This document shows positions 7,934 to 16,818 of a stretch of DNA of 64,000 nucleotides, piece by piece. The stretch comes from an uncultured Eubacterium sp. (GTDB lineage: Bacteria > Bacillota > Clostridia > Lachnospirales > Lachnospiraceae). The position numbers and the translations under genes are program-made. Each line of letters opens with the position of its first letter. Position 1 is the stretch's first letter. The notes below the pieces were generated by a model, which did no database searches, was not told where the DNA came from, and saw nothing but the letters and a program-made list of their open reading frames with translations. The stretch covers positions 3,612-67,611 of the forward strand of contig CAJUIL010000020.1 in the NCBI GenBank assembly GCA_910586225.1, written 5' to 3'.

Positions 7934-9631
7934 ATGGAAAAAAACAAGAAAAAGCTCCCTATTGGGGTGGAAGACTTTAAAAAAATCCAGACAGAAGGAT
8001 TTTACTATACAGACAAAACGGGGCTCATACTGGAGCTGCTGGAAGACTGGGGGGAAGTGAACCTTTTTACCCGTCCAAGGAGATTTGGAAAATCCCTGAA
8101 TATGAGCATGCTAAAATATTTTTTTGACCCGCAAACGGACCCGGCTGTATTTGACGGGCTGAAAATTGCAAAGGAAACAGCCCTGTGTGAAGCATATATG
8201 GGGAAATTCCCTGTCATTTCCGTTTCGCTAAAAGGGATCGACGCGGGCTCTTATGAAACGGCCCGCGCGATGGCGGTAAGGATGGTCAACGAGGAAGCCA
8301 GCCGCAGGCAGTACCTTTTAGAGAGCGGAAAGCTGACGCCGTATGATAAGCAAAGGTTTGCCGGGCTTTTGGAAAGCGATATGGATGACGCTGCGCTTTT
8401 CGAAAGTCTGCGTGAATTGTCGAGGCTTTTGAAAATCCATTATGGGAAAAGGGTGGTGGTCCTGATCGATGAGTACGACGTGCCATTGGCAAAAGCATTT
8501 GCGCAGGGATATTATGAACAGATGATCGTATTGATCCGCAGCCTGTTCCACCAGACGCTGAAAACAAATGAAAGCCTGCAGATGGCTGTGCTGACCGGAT
8601 GTATGCGGATTTCAAAGGAAAGCATCTTTACCGGACTGAATAACCTGCGGGTACTGACGGTCGCAGATGTGCGGTTTGACGAGTATTTCGGCTTTACAGA
8701 TGACGAGGTCCGCCAGCTGCTGGCGTATTTTGGCTTGTCAGAGCATTACGGCGCAGTCCGGGAATGGTATGACGGATACCAGTTTGGAAGCGTGGGGGTG
8801 TATTGCCCATGGGATGTGGTCAACTATTGCAGCGCCCTGCGGGCAGACAGGGAGGCGCAGCCGGAGAATTATTGGTCAAATACCAGCAGCAACGATGTAG
8901 TAAAGCGCTTTATCCAGAGCGCAGACGCGGGGACGACGAAGCAGGAGATCGAAAGGCTGGTTGGAGGCGGAACGATCCAAAAGGAAATCCATCAGGAGCT
9001 GACGTATCAGGATATGTACCGTTCCATTGACAACCTGTGGAGCGTCCTTTTTACGGCCGGCTACCTAACCCAGCGCGGGAAGCGGGATAAGAAAGCCTTC
9101 ACCCTTGCAATCCCCAACATGGAGATCCGGGAGATTTTCACAGACCAGATTATGGCCCTGTTTAAAGAGGATGTGCAAAATCACAAAGAAACCGTAGATG
9201 CGCTTTGTACAGCTTTGCAGGAAGGGGATGCTCCAGAGGTGGAGAAGCGGTTTAGCGAATTTCTAAAAAGAACGATCAGCATTCGGGATACTTTTGTGAA
9301 AAAACGGCTGAAGGAAAATTTTTATCATGGGATTTTACTTGGGATTCTAAGCTGCCATCATGCGTGGACCGTGGCATCGAACCGGGAAGCGGGGGACGGC
9401 TACAGCGACATCCTGCTGCTTATGGAGGATGAGGAGAGGGGCGTTTTGATCGAGGTAAAATATGCACAGGACAGGGACTTGGAAGCAGGATGTAGGGAAG
9501 CGCTGGAACAGATAGAAAGGAACCGGTATGGGGAGGTTCTTGAGGATGAGGGGGTCAGGCATATTTTAAAGTATGGGATTGCCTGTTATAAAAAACGATG
9601 TAAGGTGGTGCTTGCTGATCCAGGTAAATAG
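7934..9631 (+). CDS. AAA-ATPase-like protein with C-terminal PD-(D/E)XK nuclease domain
   Basis: An intact 565-residue protein of a family expanded in gut Firmicutes and Bacteroidetes. The N-terminal AAA-like domain has FTRPRRFGKSLNMSML (Walker A variant) and RVVVLIDEYDVPLAKAF (Walker B), then a sensor-like TGCMRISKESIFTGLNN and the family's YFGFTDDEV and REWYDGYQFG. The C-terminal nuclease-like core has D of GYSD near residue 491 and E-x-K of LIEVKY near 505-507. The function is not established; roles in mobile-element or defence biology have been proposed for related proteins. It follows 29 bases after a broken paralog, so the pair looks like a tandem duplication with one copy decaying. Confidence 0.85.
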   Translation: MEKNKKKLPIGVEDFKKIQTEGFYYTDKTGLILELLEDWGEVNLFTRPRRFGKSLNMSMLKYFFDPQTDPAVFDGLKIAKETALCEAYMGKFPVISVSLKGIDAGSYETARAMAVRMVNEEASRRQYLLESGKLTPYDKQRFAGLLESDMDDAALFESLRELSRLLKIHYGKRVVVLIDEYDVPLAKAFAQGYYEQMIVLIRSLFHQTLKTNESLQMAVLTGCMRISKESIFTGLNNLRVLTVADVRFDEYFGFTDDEVRQLLAYFGLSEHYGAVREWYDGYQFGSVGVYCPWDVVNYCSALRADREAQPENYWSNTSSNDVVKRFIQSADAGTTKQEIERLVGGGTIQKEIHQELTYQDMYRSIDNLWSVLFTAGYLTQRGKRDKKAFTLAIPNMEIREIFTDQIMALFKEDVQNHKETVDALCTALQEGDAPEVEKRFSEFLKRTISIRDTFVKKRLKENFYHGILLGILSCHHAWTVASNREAGDGYSDILLLMEDEERGVLIEVKYAQDRDLEAGCREALEQIERNRYGEVLEDEGVRHILKYGIACYKKRCKVVLADPGK

Positions 9632-10323
9632 ATGCAGAAAAAGAAGGCTGAACTACGAATGAGATAAAAAATTAGGTTTCGGAAATGATACAAATCGTAT
9701 GTAACTGGAATGCAGATATTTTATAGCTGGATCGGATCGAACAATCAGATCGTATTTTGCAGCATATAAGGAAAGGGGTAATTCTTATTGAGCAAACGGT
9801 TGAAACGTGCAAAGGTTAAACTTCACAATACAAAAGAAATTATCAAATGCAGATGATAACGCCATAACGGGCGTGATAATGATTATGTAGGAGAATAACT
9901 ACAATAATGTCATAACATAAGCAGTAAAGCAGTGAATTTGTTTTTATAAGATAACAATTCGCTGCTTTTTCTATTTTCAGCAAGTACGAAATCAAAAAAA
10001 CGTAAAGGCGTTCTGTACAGGATCTTAAGCTTTGGGGCTTTTTTCTTAATATAACAATCTCTATAGTTTTGTTGTCTGAAGGTATTTTATCCTATTTCTA
10101 TTTGTTTTTCAATACTAAAGAAAATCTTGTTATTATTATCTAATAGTGTCTGCTAAAAAACGACTGTAATTTGGAACATATTCACAAAAAAATCGAAATA
10201 TTTCCCTTTCTTAAAAATTTTGTCCGATTAGTTTCTCAGCTATGGCGCGATGGATTTTTTCGGGGCAGATAACGGCGTGGTTTCTATTTTTCCTTATTTT
10301 ATGCGGCTTGCGTGGAATGGACT
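9632..10323. other. 692-bp region without a recognised gene
   Basis: AT-rich stretch between the AAA-like gene and the glycan cluster. It holds one hairpin terminator (9925-9972), a weaker hairpin with a T run near 10028-10048, and no convincing coding sequence. The distal part is the likely leader/promoter zone of the glycan operon, but no clear -35/-10 pair stood out. Confidence 0.5.
9925..9972 (+). terminator. hairpin terminator
   Basis: AAGCAGTGAATTTGTT pairs imperfectly with AACAATTCGCTGCTT and is followed by a T run. It would stop rightward transcription from the AAA-like gene, or from any small transcript in between, before the glycan cluster. Confidence 0.5.
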
Positions 10324-10458
10324 ATGATTGGAATGCATAACAATTCTATAGAAAATGTTATGCAGGACATAGTGTATGCGCAGCACAGGATGGATTCTGC
10401 CATAAGGTATATGGTTAGAAAAAGATCTACACTGGACGCGGATGGGAGGAATATATGA
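10324..10458 (+). CDS. small ORF (44 aa) coupled to the XRE regulator
   Basis: An open frame of 44 codons, beginning MIGMHNNSIENVMQDIVYAQ, ends with TGA overlapping the ATG of the XRE gene (ATGA), an arrangement typical of translational coupling. It is a leader-peptide or small-protein candidate of unknown function, with a basic middle (MVRKRS). The ribosome site is weak. An inverted repeat (10335-10363) lies inside it, so the sequence may be constrained as DNA or RNA rather than as protein. Confidence 0.35.
   Translation: MIGMHNNSIENVMQDIVYAQHRMDSAIRYMVRKRSTLDADGRNI
10335..10363. promoter_or_regulatory. inverted repeat, candidate operator
   Basis: Arms GCATAACA (10335-10342) and TGTTATGC (10356-10363) are perfect complements, and the centre holds a 10-base palindrome TTCTATAGAA. 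The dyad sits about 95 bp before the XRE gene that opens the glycan operon. It is a natural candidate for autoregulation by that protein, or an RNA hairpin in the leader. Confidence 0.5.
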
Positions 10459-10805
10459 AGGAGCTGGATCATAGCAGAATGGGGATGCGTATCCGTCAGG
10501 TAAGAAAAGCGAAGGGTTGGTCGCAGGGGGAGCTTGCAAAAAAGTGCGGGATCAGTATGTCGTTTCTCGGACATATTGAGCGGGGGACGAGGATCATGAG
10601 CCTGGAGACGTTTGTCAGCATTTGTGCGGTGTTGGACGCGGGGGCAGATGAGCTGCTTTGGGGCGCGGTGTATCCGACGGATATGATACGTGTTTTGTGG
10701 GAGTCTTCGGAGCAGGAGAAGCACTCCGGGAAGAAAGAAGCGGATCATCATTGTATTTATGTAAGGATTATGAAATCGATCGCTGAGATCATGAGTGAAG
10801 CATGA
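10455..10805 (+). CDS. XRE family helix-turn-helix regulator
   Basis: A 116-residue DNA-binding protein. The Cro/CI-type domain covers about residues 10-70 (RIRQVRKAKGWSQGELAKKC, then GISMSFLGHIERGTRIMSLE). The C-terminal 45 residues have no recognised domain. It starts in an ATGA overlap with the upstream small ORF, and its own stop overlaps the GT4 start, so it is the first conserved gene of the glycan operon and probably regulates it (inference from position). Confidence 0.85.
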   Translation: MKELDHSRMGMRIRQVRKAKGWSQGELAKKCGISMSFLGHIERGTRIMSLETFVSICAVLDAGADELLWGAVYPTDMIRVLWESSEQEKHSGKKEADHHCIYVRIMKSIAEIMSEA

Positions 10806-11983
10806 ATAAGAAAAAGCAGAAAAAGGTACTGATGCTGGCGTCTGTAGCGTCTATGATAGACCAGTTTAATATGCCGAATATTCGCCTGATGCTTGAAATG
10901 GGATATGAAGTGCATATACTATGCAATTTTCTGGAAGGCAATACATGTGACAAGAGGCGGATTAAGAAGATTCAAAAAATCCTGCAGGATATGCAGGTTG
11001 TTTGGCATCAATGGGATTGTCCGCGAAACGCTTTTTCAGTCCCAAAATGCTGCGCTGCATACCGGCAGCTGTGGGCTTTGACAGGGAAATACCAGTTTGC
11101 CTGGATTCACTGCCATTCACCGGTCGGCGGGGTACTGGCGAGGATTGCCGCGCACCATAGGAAGATAAAGGTTGTTTATACGGCGCATGGATTCCATTTT
11201 TATCGCGGTGCGCCATTGAAAAACTGGCTGCTGTATTATCCTGCGGAAGCATGGCTGGCACATTGGACGGATGTGCTGGTCACGGTCAATGGAGAAGACT
11301 GGCAGTTTGCAAAGCGGCATTTAAAGGCAGGAAAAATCTACCGCATTCCGGGTGTAGGGATTGATGTGGAGAAATTTGAGATACCAGAGGAGGGGAAGAA
11401 GGAATTTTGTATTAAATATGGGATCCCTGAAAATGCGCAGCTCCTTTTGTCCGTGGGAGAATTAAATAAAGGGAAAAATCACCGGATGGTGATCCGTGCC
11501 CTGTCAAAAATAGAAAAGCAGGAGGTACATTATCTGATCTGCGGGCAGGGCAGGGGAAAAAAGAGCCTGCAAAGGTATGCAGCCCGTATGCAGGTGGATG
11601 ACCGGCTGCATATGCTGGGATATCAGGAAAATATGCAGCAGATTTATGAGTATGCGGATGTATTTGTGTTTCCTTCCAGGCGGGAAGGGATGCCCGTCGC
11701 TTTGATGGAAGCTATGGCAGCCGGACTGCCCTGCGCGGTATCCGATATCCGGGGAAACAGGGAGCTGATCGATGATGCGCGGGGCGGGATACGGTTTTCA
11801 CCGAAAAAGCTGCAGCAGCTTGTGGATGCGCTGGATCTTCTGCTGGGAGATGATCCGTTCAGACGGGAATGCAAAGAATATAACAAGAAAAAGATCAGGG
11901 CCTATGAGCAGGCTGCTGTAGATCAGAAAATGCAAAAAATATACAGCCAGCTTTGTTTGACAGGCGCTAAAAGGGTACCGTAG
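10802..11983 (+). CDS. glycosyltransferase family 4
   Basis: A GT-B fold glycosyltransferase that would move a sugar from a nucleotide donor onto a lipid-linked acceptor on the inner face of the membrane. The N-terminal acceptor domain has VVYTAHGFHFYRGAPLKNWL, typical of capsule and exopolysaccharide GT4 enzymes. The C-terminal donor domain has LSVGELNKGKNHRMVIRAL and the E-x7-E type motif in PSRREGMPVALMEAMAAGLP. Its length (393) is normal. The start overlaps the XRE stop (ATGA), so the two are co-translated. The donor sugar is unknown. Confidence 0.88.
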   Translation: MNKKKQKKVLMLASVASMIDQFNMPNIRLMLEMGYEVHILCNFLEGNTCDKRRIKKIQKILQDMQVVWHQWDCPRNAFSVPKCCAAYRQLWALTGKYQFAWIHCHSPVGGVLARIAAHHRKIKVVYTAHGFHFYRGAPLKNWLLYYPAEAWLAHWTDVLVTVNGEDWQFAKRHLKAGKIYRIPGVGIDVEKFEIPEEGKKEFCIKYGIPENAQLLLSVGELNKGKNHRMVIRALSKIEKQEVHYLICGQGRGKKSLQRYAARMQVDDRLHMLGYQENMQQIYEYADVFVFPSRREGMPVALMEAMAAGLPCAVSDIRGNRELIDDARGGIRFSPKKLQQLVDALDLLLGDDPFRRECKEYNKKKIRAYEQAAVDQKMQKIYSQLCLTGAKRVP

Positions 11984-12008
11984 CGCGATACGGGCCAGGA
12001 GGGACAAT

Positions 12009-12842
12009 ATGCCAGAGGTATCGGTTATCATGTCTGTGTACAATATGGCTGGCCGGCCAGTGTTGCAAGCGGCGGTCAATTCCATAAAAAATCAGACTTA
12101 CAAGGATTGGGAGCTGATCCTGTGTGACGACGGGTCGACGGACCATACGCTGCAGGTGTTAAGGCAGATATCCAAAGGAGATCAAAGGATACAAGTGATT
12201 CATTACAAACGAAACCGTGGGGCAGGCTTTGCACGCAACGCCTGTATACGGGCTGCGGGCGGGAAATATATTGCTGTTATGGATGCGGACGATCTGTCGG
12301 AGCCGTATCGTTTGGAAAGACAGGCGGCATTTTTAGATAAGCATACAGAATACGCTCTGGTCGGCTGCAATGTCAGGCTGATCGACGAAGGTGGCGTATG
12401 GGGTGAGCGTATATTGGAACAAAAGCCGGTGAAGCAGTCGTTTTTAAGTACGATGCCTTTCGTACACCCGTCAGTCATGTTCCGAAGGACAGTGCTGGAA
12501 GAGCTGCATGGCTACGCAGCAACGCCGCAGACCTTGCGTGTAGAGGATTACGATCTGCTCATGAGGCTGTATGCCCGTGGTTACCTTGGATATAACATAC
12601 AAGAGCCGCTGTTTCGCTATCGGGAGGATCCGGCTTCTTATAAAAAAAGGGATTACCGCAGCCGGATCCGTGAGTGCAGGGTACGGTATGTACGCTTCCG
12701 GGATATGGGGATCTTGCACGGGCATTTGCGGTATGCGCTAAAGCCGCTGGCTGTCGGGATCATTCCGGGCTTTTTGATGCGGATGATAAAGAAAAGGAGA
12801 TACAAGGTGAAAATGAGCAGCTGCGGAGGTCAGCATGGATGA
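12009..12842 (+). CDS. glycosyltransferase family 2
   Basis: A GT-A fold glycosyltransferase of 277 residues. The N-terminus VSVIMSVYNMA and CDDGSTDHT, the metal-binding DxD in VMDADDLSEPYR, and the later acceptor-site region VEDYDLLMRLY identify the family. The C-terminus is basic and may touch the membrane. A good ribosome site (AGGAGGG) precedes the ATG. It overlaps the next gene by 8 bases, supporting one operon. The linkage it makes is unknown. Confidence 0.88.
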   Translation: MPEVSVIMSVYNMAGRPVLQAAVNSIKNQTYKDWELILCDDGSTDHTLQVLRQISKGDQRIQVIHYKRNRGAGFARNACIRAAGGKYIAVMDADDLSEPYRLERQAAFLDKHTEYALVGCNVRLIDEGGVWGERILEQKPVKQSFLSTMPFVHPSVMFRRTVLEELHGYAATPQTLRVEDYDLLMRLYARGYLGYNIQEPLFRYREDPASYKKRDYRSRIRECRVRYVRFRDMGILHGHLRYALKPLAVGIIPGFLMRMIKKRRYKVKMSSCGGQHG

Positions 12843-14667
12843 TATCAAAATATTTGTAACGCATACGCCAAACAGCCGTCAGATACGGATCCAGGATCCG
12901 CGCCTTTATCATGTGGCAGCCGGGAGCGGGCTGCAGACAGGCCAGCTTGCGGAGGATATGCTTGCGGACAATACCGGAGAGAATATATCCCGCAAAAACA
13001 GGATCTACTGCGAGCTGACGACACAGTATTGGGCGTGGAAAAATGTCGAGGCGGATTATTATGGCTTCTGCCATTACCGAAGATATTTTTCATTTGCAGA
13101 AGAAACGATGCCGGAGGCTGCCTGGGGATGCCTCAGCTTTTCTTATATAAATACGAAAACGATCCAAAAATTATGCATTGACGAGCAGCATATCCGCCAG
13201 AAAGTAAGTCCGTATGATTTTTTGATCGCGAAAAAAATACCTGTCCGGCAATTATTTGCAAAAAGTGTTTACGAGCATTATAAAAACGCATCCGAGTTAA
13301 ACATAAAAGATCTGGAGCTGTTTTTGGATATCTTGAACGAAAAATATCCGAAGCTGCAGGCTGCGGCAAAGCGCTATATAGATGGAGCATATTTTTATCC
13401 ATGCAATATGTTTATTATGAAAAAGGAAATCTTTCAGGAATACTCGGATATGCTGTTTGCGATATTGGAAGAGTTCGAGCGCAGGGCGGATATGAGCGGC
13501 TATTCCCGTGAGGGGCTTCGGACGCCAGGACATCTGGGCGAACGGTTTGCCGGTATCTATTATGAATATCTGCTGCAAAAGGGCGGATACCGGATGGGGG
13601 AATTGCAGATGGCGCTGTTTAGCCACACGCAGGAGCACACCTACAAAAGGCCGGGCGAAAAAGAAATCCCCGTTGTACTGGCGGCGGATCAGGCCTATGT
13701 ACCGGTTTTATTTACTTGTGTAAAGTCTTTGACAGAGTGTGCGGATACGGCAAGGGATTACCATATCTATATTTTGCATACGGATATTTTAAAAAAGGAT
13801 ATGCAGGTGTTCCAAAAGGAGCTGGCCAGGGAGAATATCCGGATAGATTTTGTGGATGTGGGCGAAAAGGTGGACGGCTATCGTCTGGAGGCCAAGGAAC
13901 ATATTACGACAGAGACTTATTTTCGTTTTCTGATCCTGGATATTTTAAAGGATTGTCAAAAGGCTGTGTATCTGGATTCCGATACGATCGTCCGCAAGGA
14001 TGTTGCCGGGCTGTATGATCTGCCGTTAAACGGATATCTTTTGGCAGCAGCAGTAGATCCGGACTTTGCCGGGCAATATAACGGAGCAAATCCAGACACA
14101 AAAAATTACTGCGATCAGGTGCTGGGGCTAAAGGATCCTTATGCGTATGCACAGGCAGGAGTCCTTGTTTTTCATATAGCAGCCCTAAAGGAAGTGACGG
14201 ACGTATCTCGATTATTCCGTATGGCGGATGAAGGGAACTACAGGTATTCCGACCAGGACATTTTAAATATCATATGTGAAGGCCGGATCAAAAAGCTGGA
14301 TATGGCATGGAATATGCTGATTGACAGCAGGAACCAGCGCGGCAGGATCATACAGGCAGCCCCGGTGGGTATTTTAGAAGCGTATGAGCAGGCAAGGAAG
14401 CGTCCGTACATCATTCATTATGCCGGAGATGCCAAGCCGTGGAAAGATCCAAAGGAGGATTTTGCACAGGAATTTTGGAAAACGGCAAGGCAGACGCCCT
14501 ATTATGAAGAGCTTTTAAGCGGGATCGTAAACGGAAAAACTGCAGGGCCGGTATTATCAGCCCCGGAAAGGGCAGCTGGATTATTAAAGCGCATAGCGAA
14601 AAAGCTATTGCCGCAGGGCAGCCGGATCCGGTTGGCGGTCGGAAGGCTTTATTGGAAATTAAAATAA
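12835..14667 (+). CDS. two-domain glycosyltransferase: DUF4422 + GT8
   Basis: A 610-residue fusion. The N-terminal ~240 residues are DUF4422, a presumed glycosyltransferase, with YCELTTQYWAWKN and DYYGFCHYRRYFSF. From about residue 280 the protein is a family 8 glycosyltransferase: IPVVLAADQAYVPVLFTCVK, then YLDSDTIV with the DxD at residues 381-383, and YSDQDILNIIC. GT8 enzymes use UDP-sugars with retention. The arrangement suggests two successive sugar additions by one chain. A paralog with the same architecture lies at 20790-22628. Confidence 0.85.
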   Translation: MDDIKIFVTHTPNSRQIRIQDPRLYHVAAGSGLQTGQLAEDMLADNTGENISRKNRIYCELTTQYWAWKNVEADYYGFCHYRRYFSFAEETMPEAAWGCLSFSYINTKTIQKLCIDEQHIRQKVSPYDFLIAKKIPVRQLFAKSVYEHYKNASELNIKDLELFLDILNEKYPKLQAAAKRYIDGAYFYPCNMFIMKKEIFQEYSDMLFAILEEFERRADMSGYSREGLRTPGHLGERFAGIYYEYLLQKGGYRMGELQMALFSHTQEHTYKRPGEKEIPVVLAADQAYVPVLFTCVKSLTECADTARDYHIYILHTDILKKDMQVFQKELARENIRIDFVDVGEKVDGYRLEAKEHITTETYFRFLILDILKDCQKAVYLDSDTIVRKDVAGLYDLPLNGYLLAAAVDPDFAGQYNGANPDTKNYCDQVLGLKDPYAYAQAGVLVFHIAALKEVTDVSRLFRMADEGNYRYSDQDILNIICEGRIKKLDMAWNMLIDSRNQRGRIIQAAPVGILEAYEQARKRPYIIHYAGDAKPWKDPKEDFAQEFWKTARQTPYYEELLSGIVNGKTAGPVLSAPERAAGLLKRIAKKLLPQGSRIRLAVGRLYWKLK

Positions 14668-14690
14668 AAGCGGAAAGAAAGGAGCTGGAT

Positions 14691-15500
14691 GTGGCGAGGA
14701 TACGAAAAAGTATGGGATATATTCTGCTGGAACATAAGCAAAATACCCGTCTGGTCATTAAAATGGCGTTTCTGAATATGGATAAGCAGACGATACGCTC
14801 CAGCCTTGGTATGTTCTGGACTTATTTCCACGATATTATCTACATCCTTGTATTTGTGGCATTTCGCCTGCTGATCGCGGGGAACGGGAGTGTGATGGGG
14901 ATGGACAGCACGATCTATATGATGACAGGTATGATACCCTGGTTTTTTATCAATGATGTGCTTTCGCAGGGCAGCATGGCGATCCGCAGCAACAAAGGGA
15001 TTGTACAAAGCATCCGTTTTCCGGTGCCGGTCCTGCCGACGATCGATGTATGCAGCATTTTTTTGAAACGGATCTTTTCCTTTGCAATGCTTTTTGTCGT
15101 CGTGACAGCCTTTGGCTATATCCGGTATTTTCATTTGCTGCTCTTTTTATATTATATTGTGTGCGCCGTTGCGCTGTCGATGGCGATGAATCTGGTAGTA
15201 TCTGCATTTGTGGCAGTATCGGATGATTTCAGACAGCTGTACGACGCTTTGCTTCGCGTGATGATCTATACGATGCCTATTTTATGGGATTTTTCGTATG
15301 TACGGTCGCTGGGGGTCAATCTTGCGCTGCGCATCAATCCGATGGTTTATGTGATCAAAGGGTTCCGCGACGCGTTTGTGCTGGGGCCTACGCAGAGCGC
15401 CGGCTACAGCGTATATTTTTGGGTATGCGTTTTTGTGATTTTTATGGTAGGCAGCTATGTGCAGGACAGGCTGAAAAAATATTACGCCGATTTTGTATGA
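14691..15500 (+). CDS. ABC-2 type polysaccharide/teichoic acid export permease (TagG/Wzm-like)
   Basis: Integral membrane component of the exporter that flips the lipid-linked polymer. It has six hydrophobic segments with the Wzm/TagG layout: TIRSSLGMFWTYFHDIIYIL, MMTGMIPWFFINDVL, and NPMVYVIKGFRDAFVLG near the C-terminus. An earlier TTG at 14652 would overlap the previous gene, but GTG 14691 has an AAGGAG site 6 bases ahead, so I chose it (269 residues). It pairs with the ATPase that follows. Confidence 0.85.
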   Translation: MARIRKSMGYILLEHKQNTRLVIKMAFLNMDKQTIRSSLGMFWTYFHDIIYILVFVAFRLLIAGNGSVMGMDSTIYMMTGMIPWFFINDVLSQGSMAIRSNKGIVQSIRFPVPVLPTIDVCSIFLKRIFSFAMLFVVVTAFGYIRYFHLLLFLYYIVCAVALSMAMNLVVSAFVAVSDDFRQLYDALLRVMIYTMPILWDFSYVRSLGVNLALRINPMVYVIKGFRDAFVLGPTQSAGYSVYFWVCVFVIFMVGSYVQDRLKKYYADFV

Positions 15501-15524
15501 CGGCATCAGGGGCAAGGAGGATGG

Positions 15525-16256
15525 ATGGAAAAAGCGATCGTTGTAAAACACCTAACAAAAAATTTTTATTTTTTTAAGCAGGATTTCCGTATCCTGCAAT
15601 GGCTGTTTACAAAAAAGGGATATGAAAAAGAGCGGCAGGTGCTAAAGGATCTTTCCTTTGACGTAGGCAAGGGCGAGATTGTCGGGCTGATCGGGGTCAA
15701 CGGCGCCGGAAAATCCACACTGATGAAGCTGATCGCAGGGATTACCTATCCGACCAGCGGGCAAGTGGAGGTGCAGGGAAAGGTCGGTTCTTTGATTAAC
15801 CTGTCTGCGGGCTTCCATCCGGACTATACCGGCAGGAAAAATATTTATTACAAAGGGACGATGATGGGGATGGCGAAAAGCGAGATTGATGCGATCATTG
15901 ATGATATCTGTGATTTTGTAGATCTTGGCGAGTATTTTGAACAGCCGCTGCGGATGTATTCGTCTGGAATGTCTGCAAGGCTGGGCTTTGCGCTGGCTGT
16001 GTATTCCAGGCCGGAGGTACTGATCATCGACGAGGTGCTGGCGGTTGGCGACAAGAGCTTTCAGAAAAAATCCAGGCAAAAGGTCGTCGAGATGTTTGAA
16101 GAAGGGAAATCCGTGATCTTTTCTTCCCATTCGGATGAACTGATCCGTAAGTTCTGCAGCAGAGTGATCTACTTAAAGGATGGCAGGATCGTGTTTGACG
16201 GAGACGTGGAGGAAGGGCTGTTAAAATATAATGAGGATGTTAAGAAAAAAAGGTAA
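15525..16256 (+). CDS. polysaccharide/teichoic acid export ATPase (TagH/Wzt-like)
   Basis: Nucleotide-binding subunit of the exporter. Walker A is GVNGAGKST, the signature is YSSGMSARLGFALAV, and Walker B is VLIIDEVLAVGD; YSSGMxARL is characteristic of Wzt/TagH. At 243 residues it lacks the C-terminal carbohydrate-recognition domain of longer Wzt proteins, so export probably does not depend on a capped chain end. It follows the permease by 24 bases with a good AGGAGG site. Confidence 0.9.
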   Translation: MEKAIVVKHLTKNFYFFKQDFRILQWLFTKKGYEKERQVLKDLSFDVGKGEIVGLIGVNGAGKSTLMKLIAGITYPTSGQVEVQGKVGSLINLSAGFHPDYTGRKNIYYKGTMMGMAKSEIDAIIDDICDFVDLGEYFEQPLRMYSSGMSARLGFALAVYSRPEVLIIDEVLAVGDKSFQKKSRQKVVEMFEEGKSVIFSSHSDELIRKFCSRVIYLKDGRIVFDGDVEEGLLKYNEDVKKKR

Positions 16257-16788
16257 GAACGAGGTTGCCAGGAAATGGCTGAAGCATCTGATCATCGCAT
16301 ATCTGCTGGCCTCTTGGGGCGTAAACGGCGTGGTCCATCCGCTGCATTACTATAGAAATGCGCGGATGCGGCAAGAGCCTGTGAAAATTTCAGAAGGTGC
16401 AGACGGGCTGGCTATAGAGCTGCCGCTGGATATGGCTGGGGAGAGAATGAGATACTTGTCTTTTTGGGCAGAAGCAAAGGATTACCAATTTGAGCTGCCG
16501 CTATTTGTATATACGGATAAGGAAGCTGCGGGCGAGACGAAGGTGAAGGCTCATAAGGGCTGGAATACTGTAGAGTTAAGCCAGCTTTCCCCGCGGGAAG
16601 CATTGTGGAAAAAAGCTGTGATACTGCAGGCTGCTGTGGAGGCAGGAGGGATTGTCCTATCGGATGTGGTGCTCTCGGAGCATCCGAAGGTGGATACGGG
16701 CAGGATGCTTTCTGTCTGGGCGTCGTTTTTGCTGCTGCTGGCGTTTTGGGAAGCAGTTTGGTGGATAAAGGCGCGGTATGCAGAGTGA
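16231..16788 (+). CDS. unknown two-TM protein in the glycan operon
   Basis: I do not recognise this 185-residue protein. It has a basic N-terminus, a hydrophobic segment (HLIIAYLLASWGVNGVV), a ~110-residue polar domain rich in beta-like segments (AIELPLDMAGERMRYLSFWA, FELPLFVYTDKE), and a second hydrophobic segment near the C-terminus (MLSVWASFLLLLAFWEAVWW). This predicts a small extracytoplasmic domain held by two membrane anchors. It overlaps the end of the ATPase gene by 26 bases and precedes the GtrB-like gene. A role as an exporter partner or attachment factor is only an inference. Confidence 0.65.
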   Translation: MRMLRKKGKNEVARKWLKHLIIAYLLASWGVNGVVHPLHYYRNARMRQEPVKISEGADGLAIELPLDMAGERMRYLSFWAEAKDYQFELPLFVYTDKEAAGETKVKAHKGWNTVELSQLSPREALWKKAVILQAAVEAGGIVLSDVVLSEHPKVDTGRMLSVWASFLLLLAFWEAVWWIKARYAE

Positions 16789-16818
16789 GCAGAGAAATAG
16801 AAAGTAGGAGGAGGACGT

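Noticed and set aside
9788..9856. 22-codon basic ORF starting with TTG (MSKRLKRAKVKLHNTK...) ahead of a hairpin
   Set aside because: It has a fair AAGGGG site and a downstream terminator, but it is very short, starts with TTG and matches no family I know; chance is as likely.
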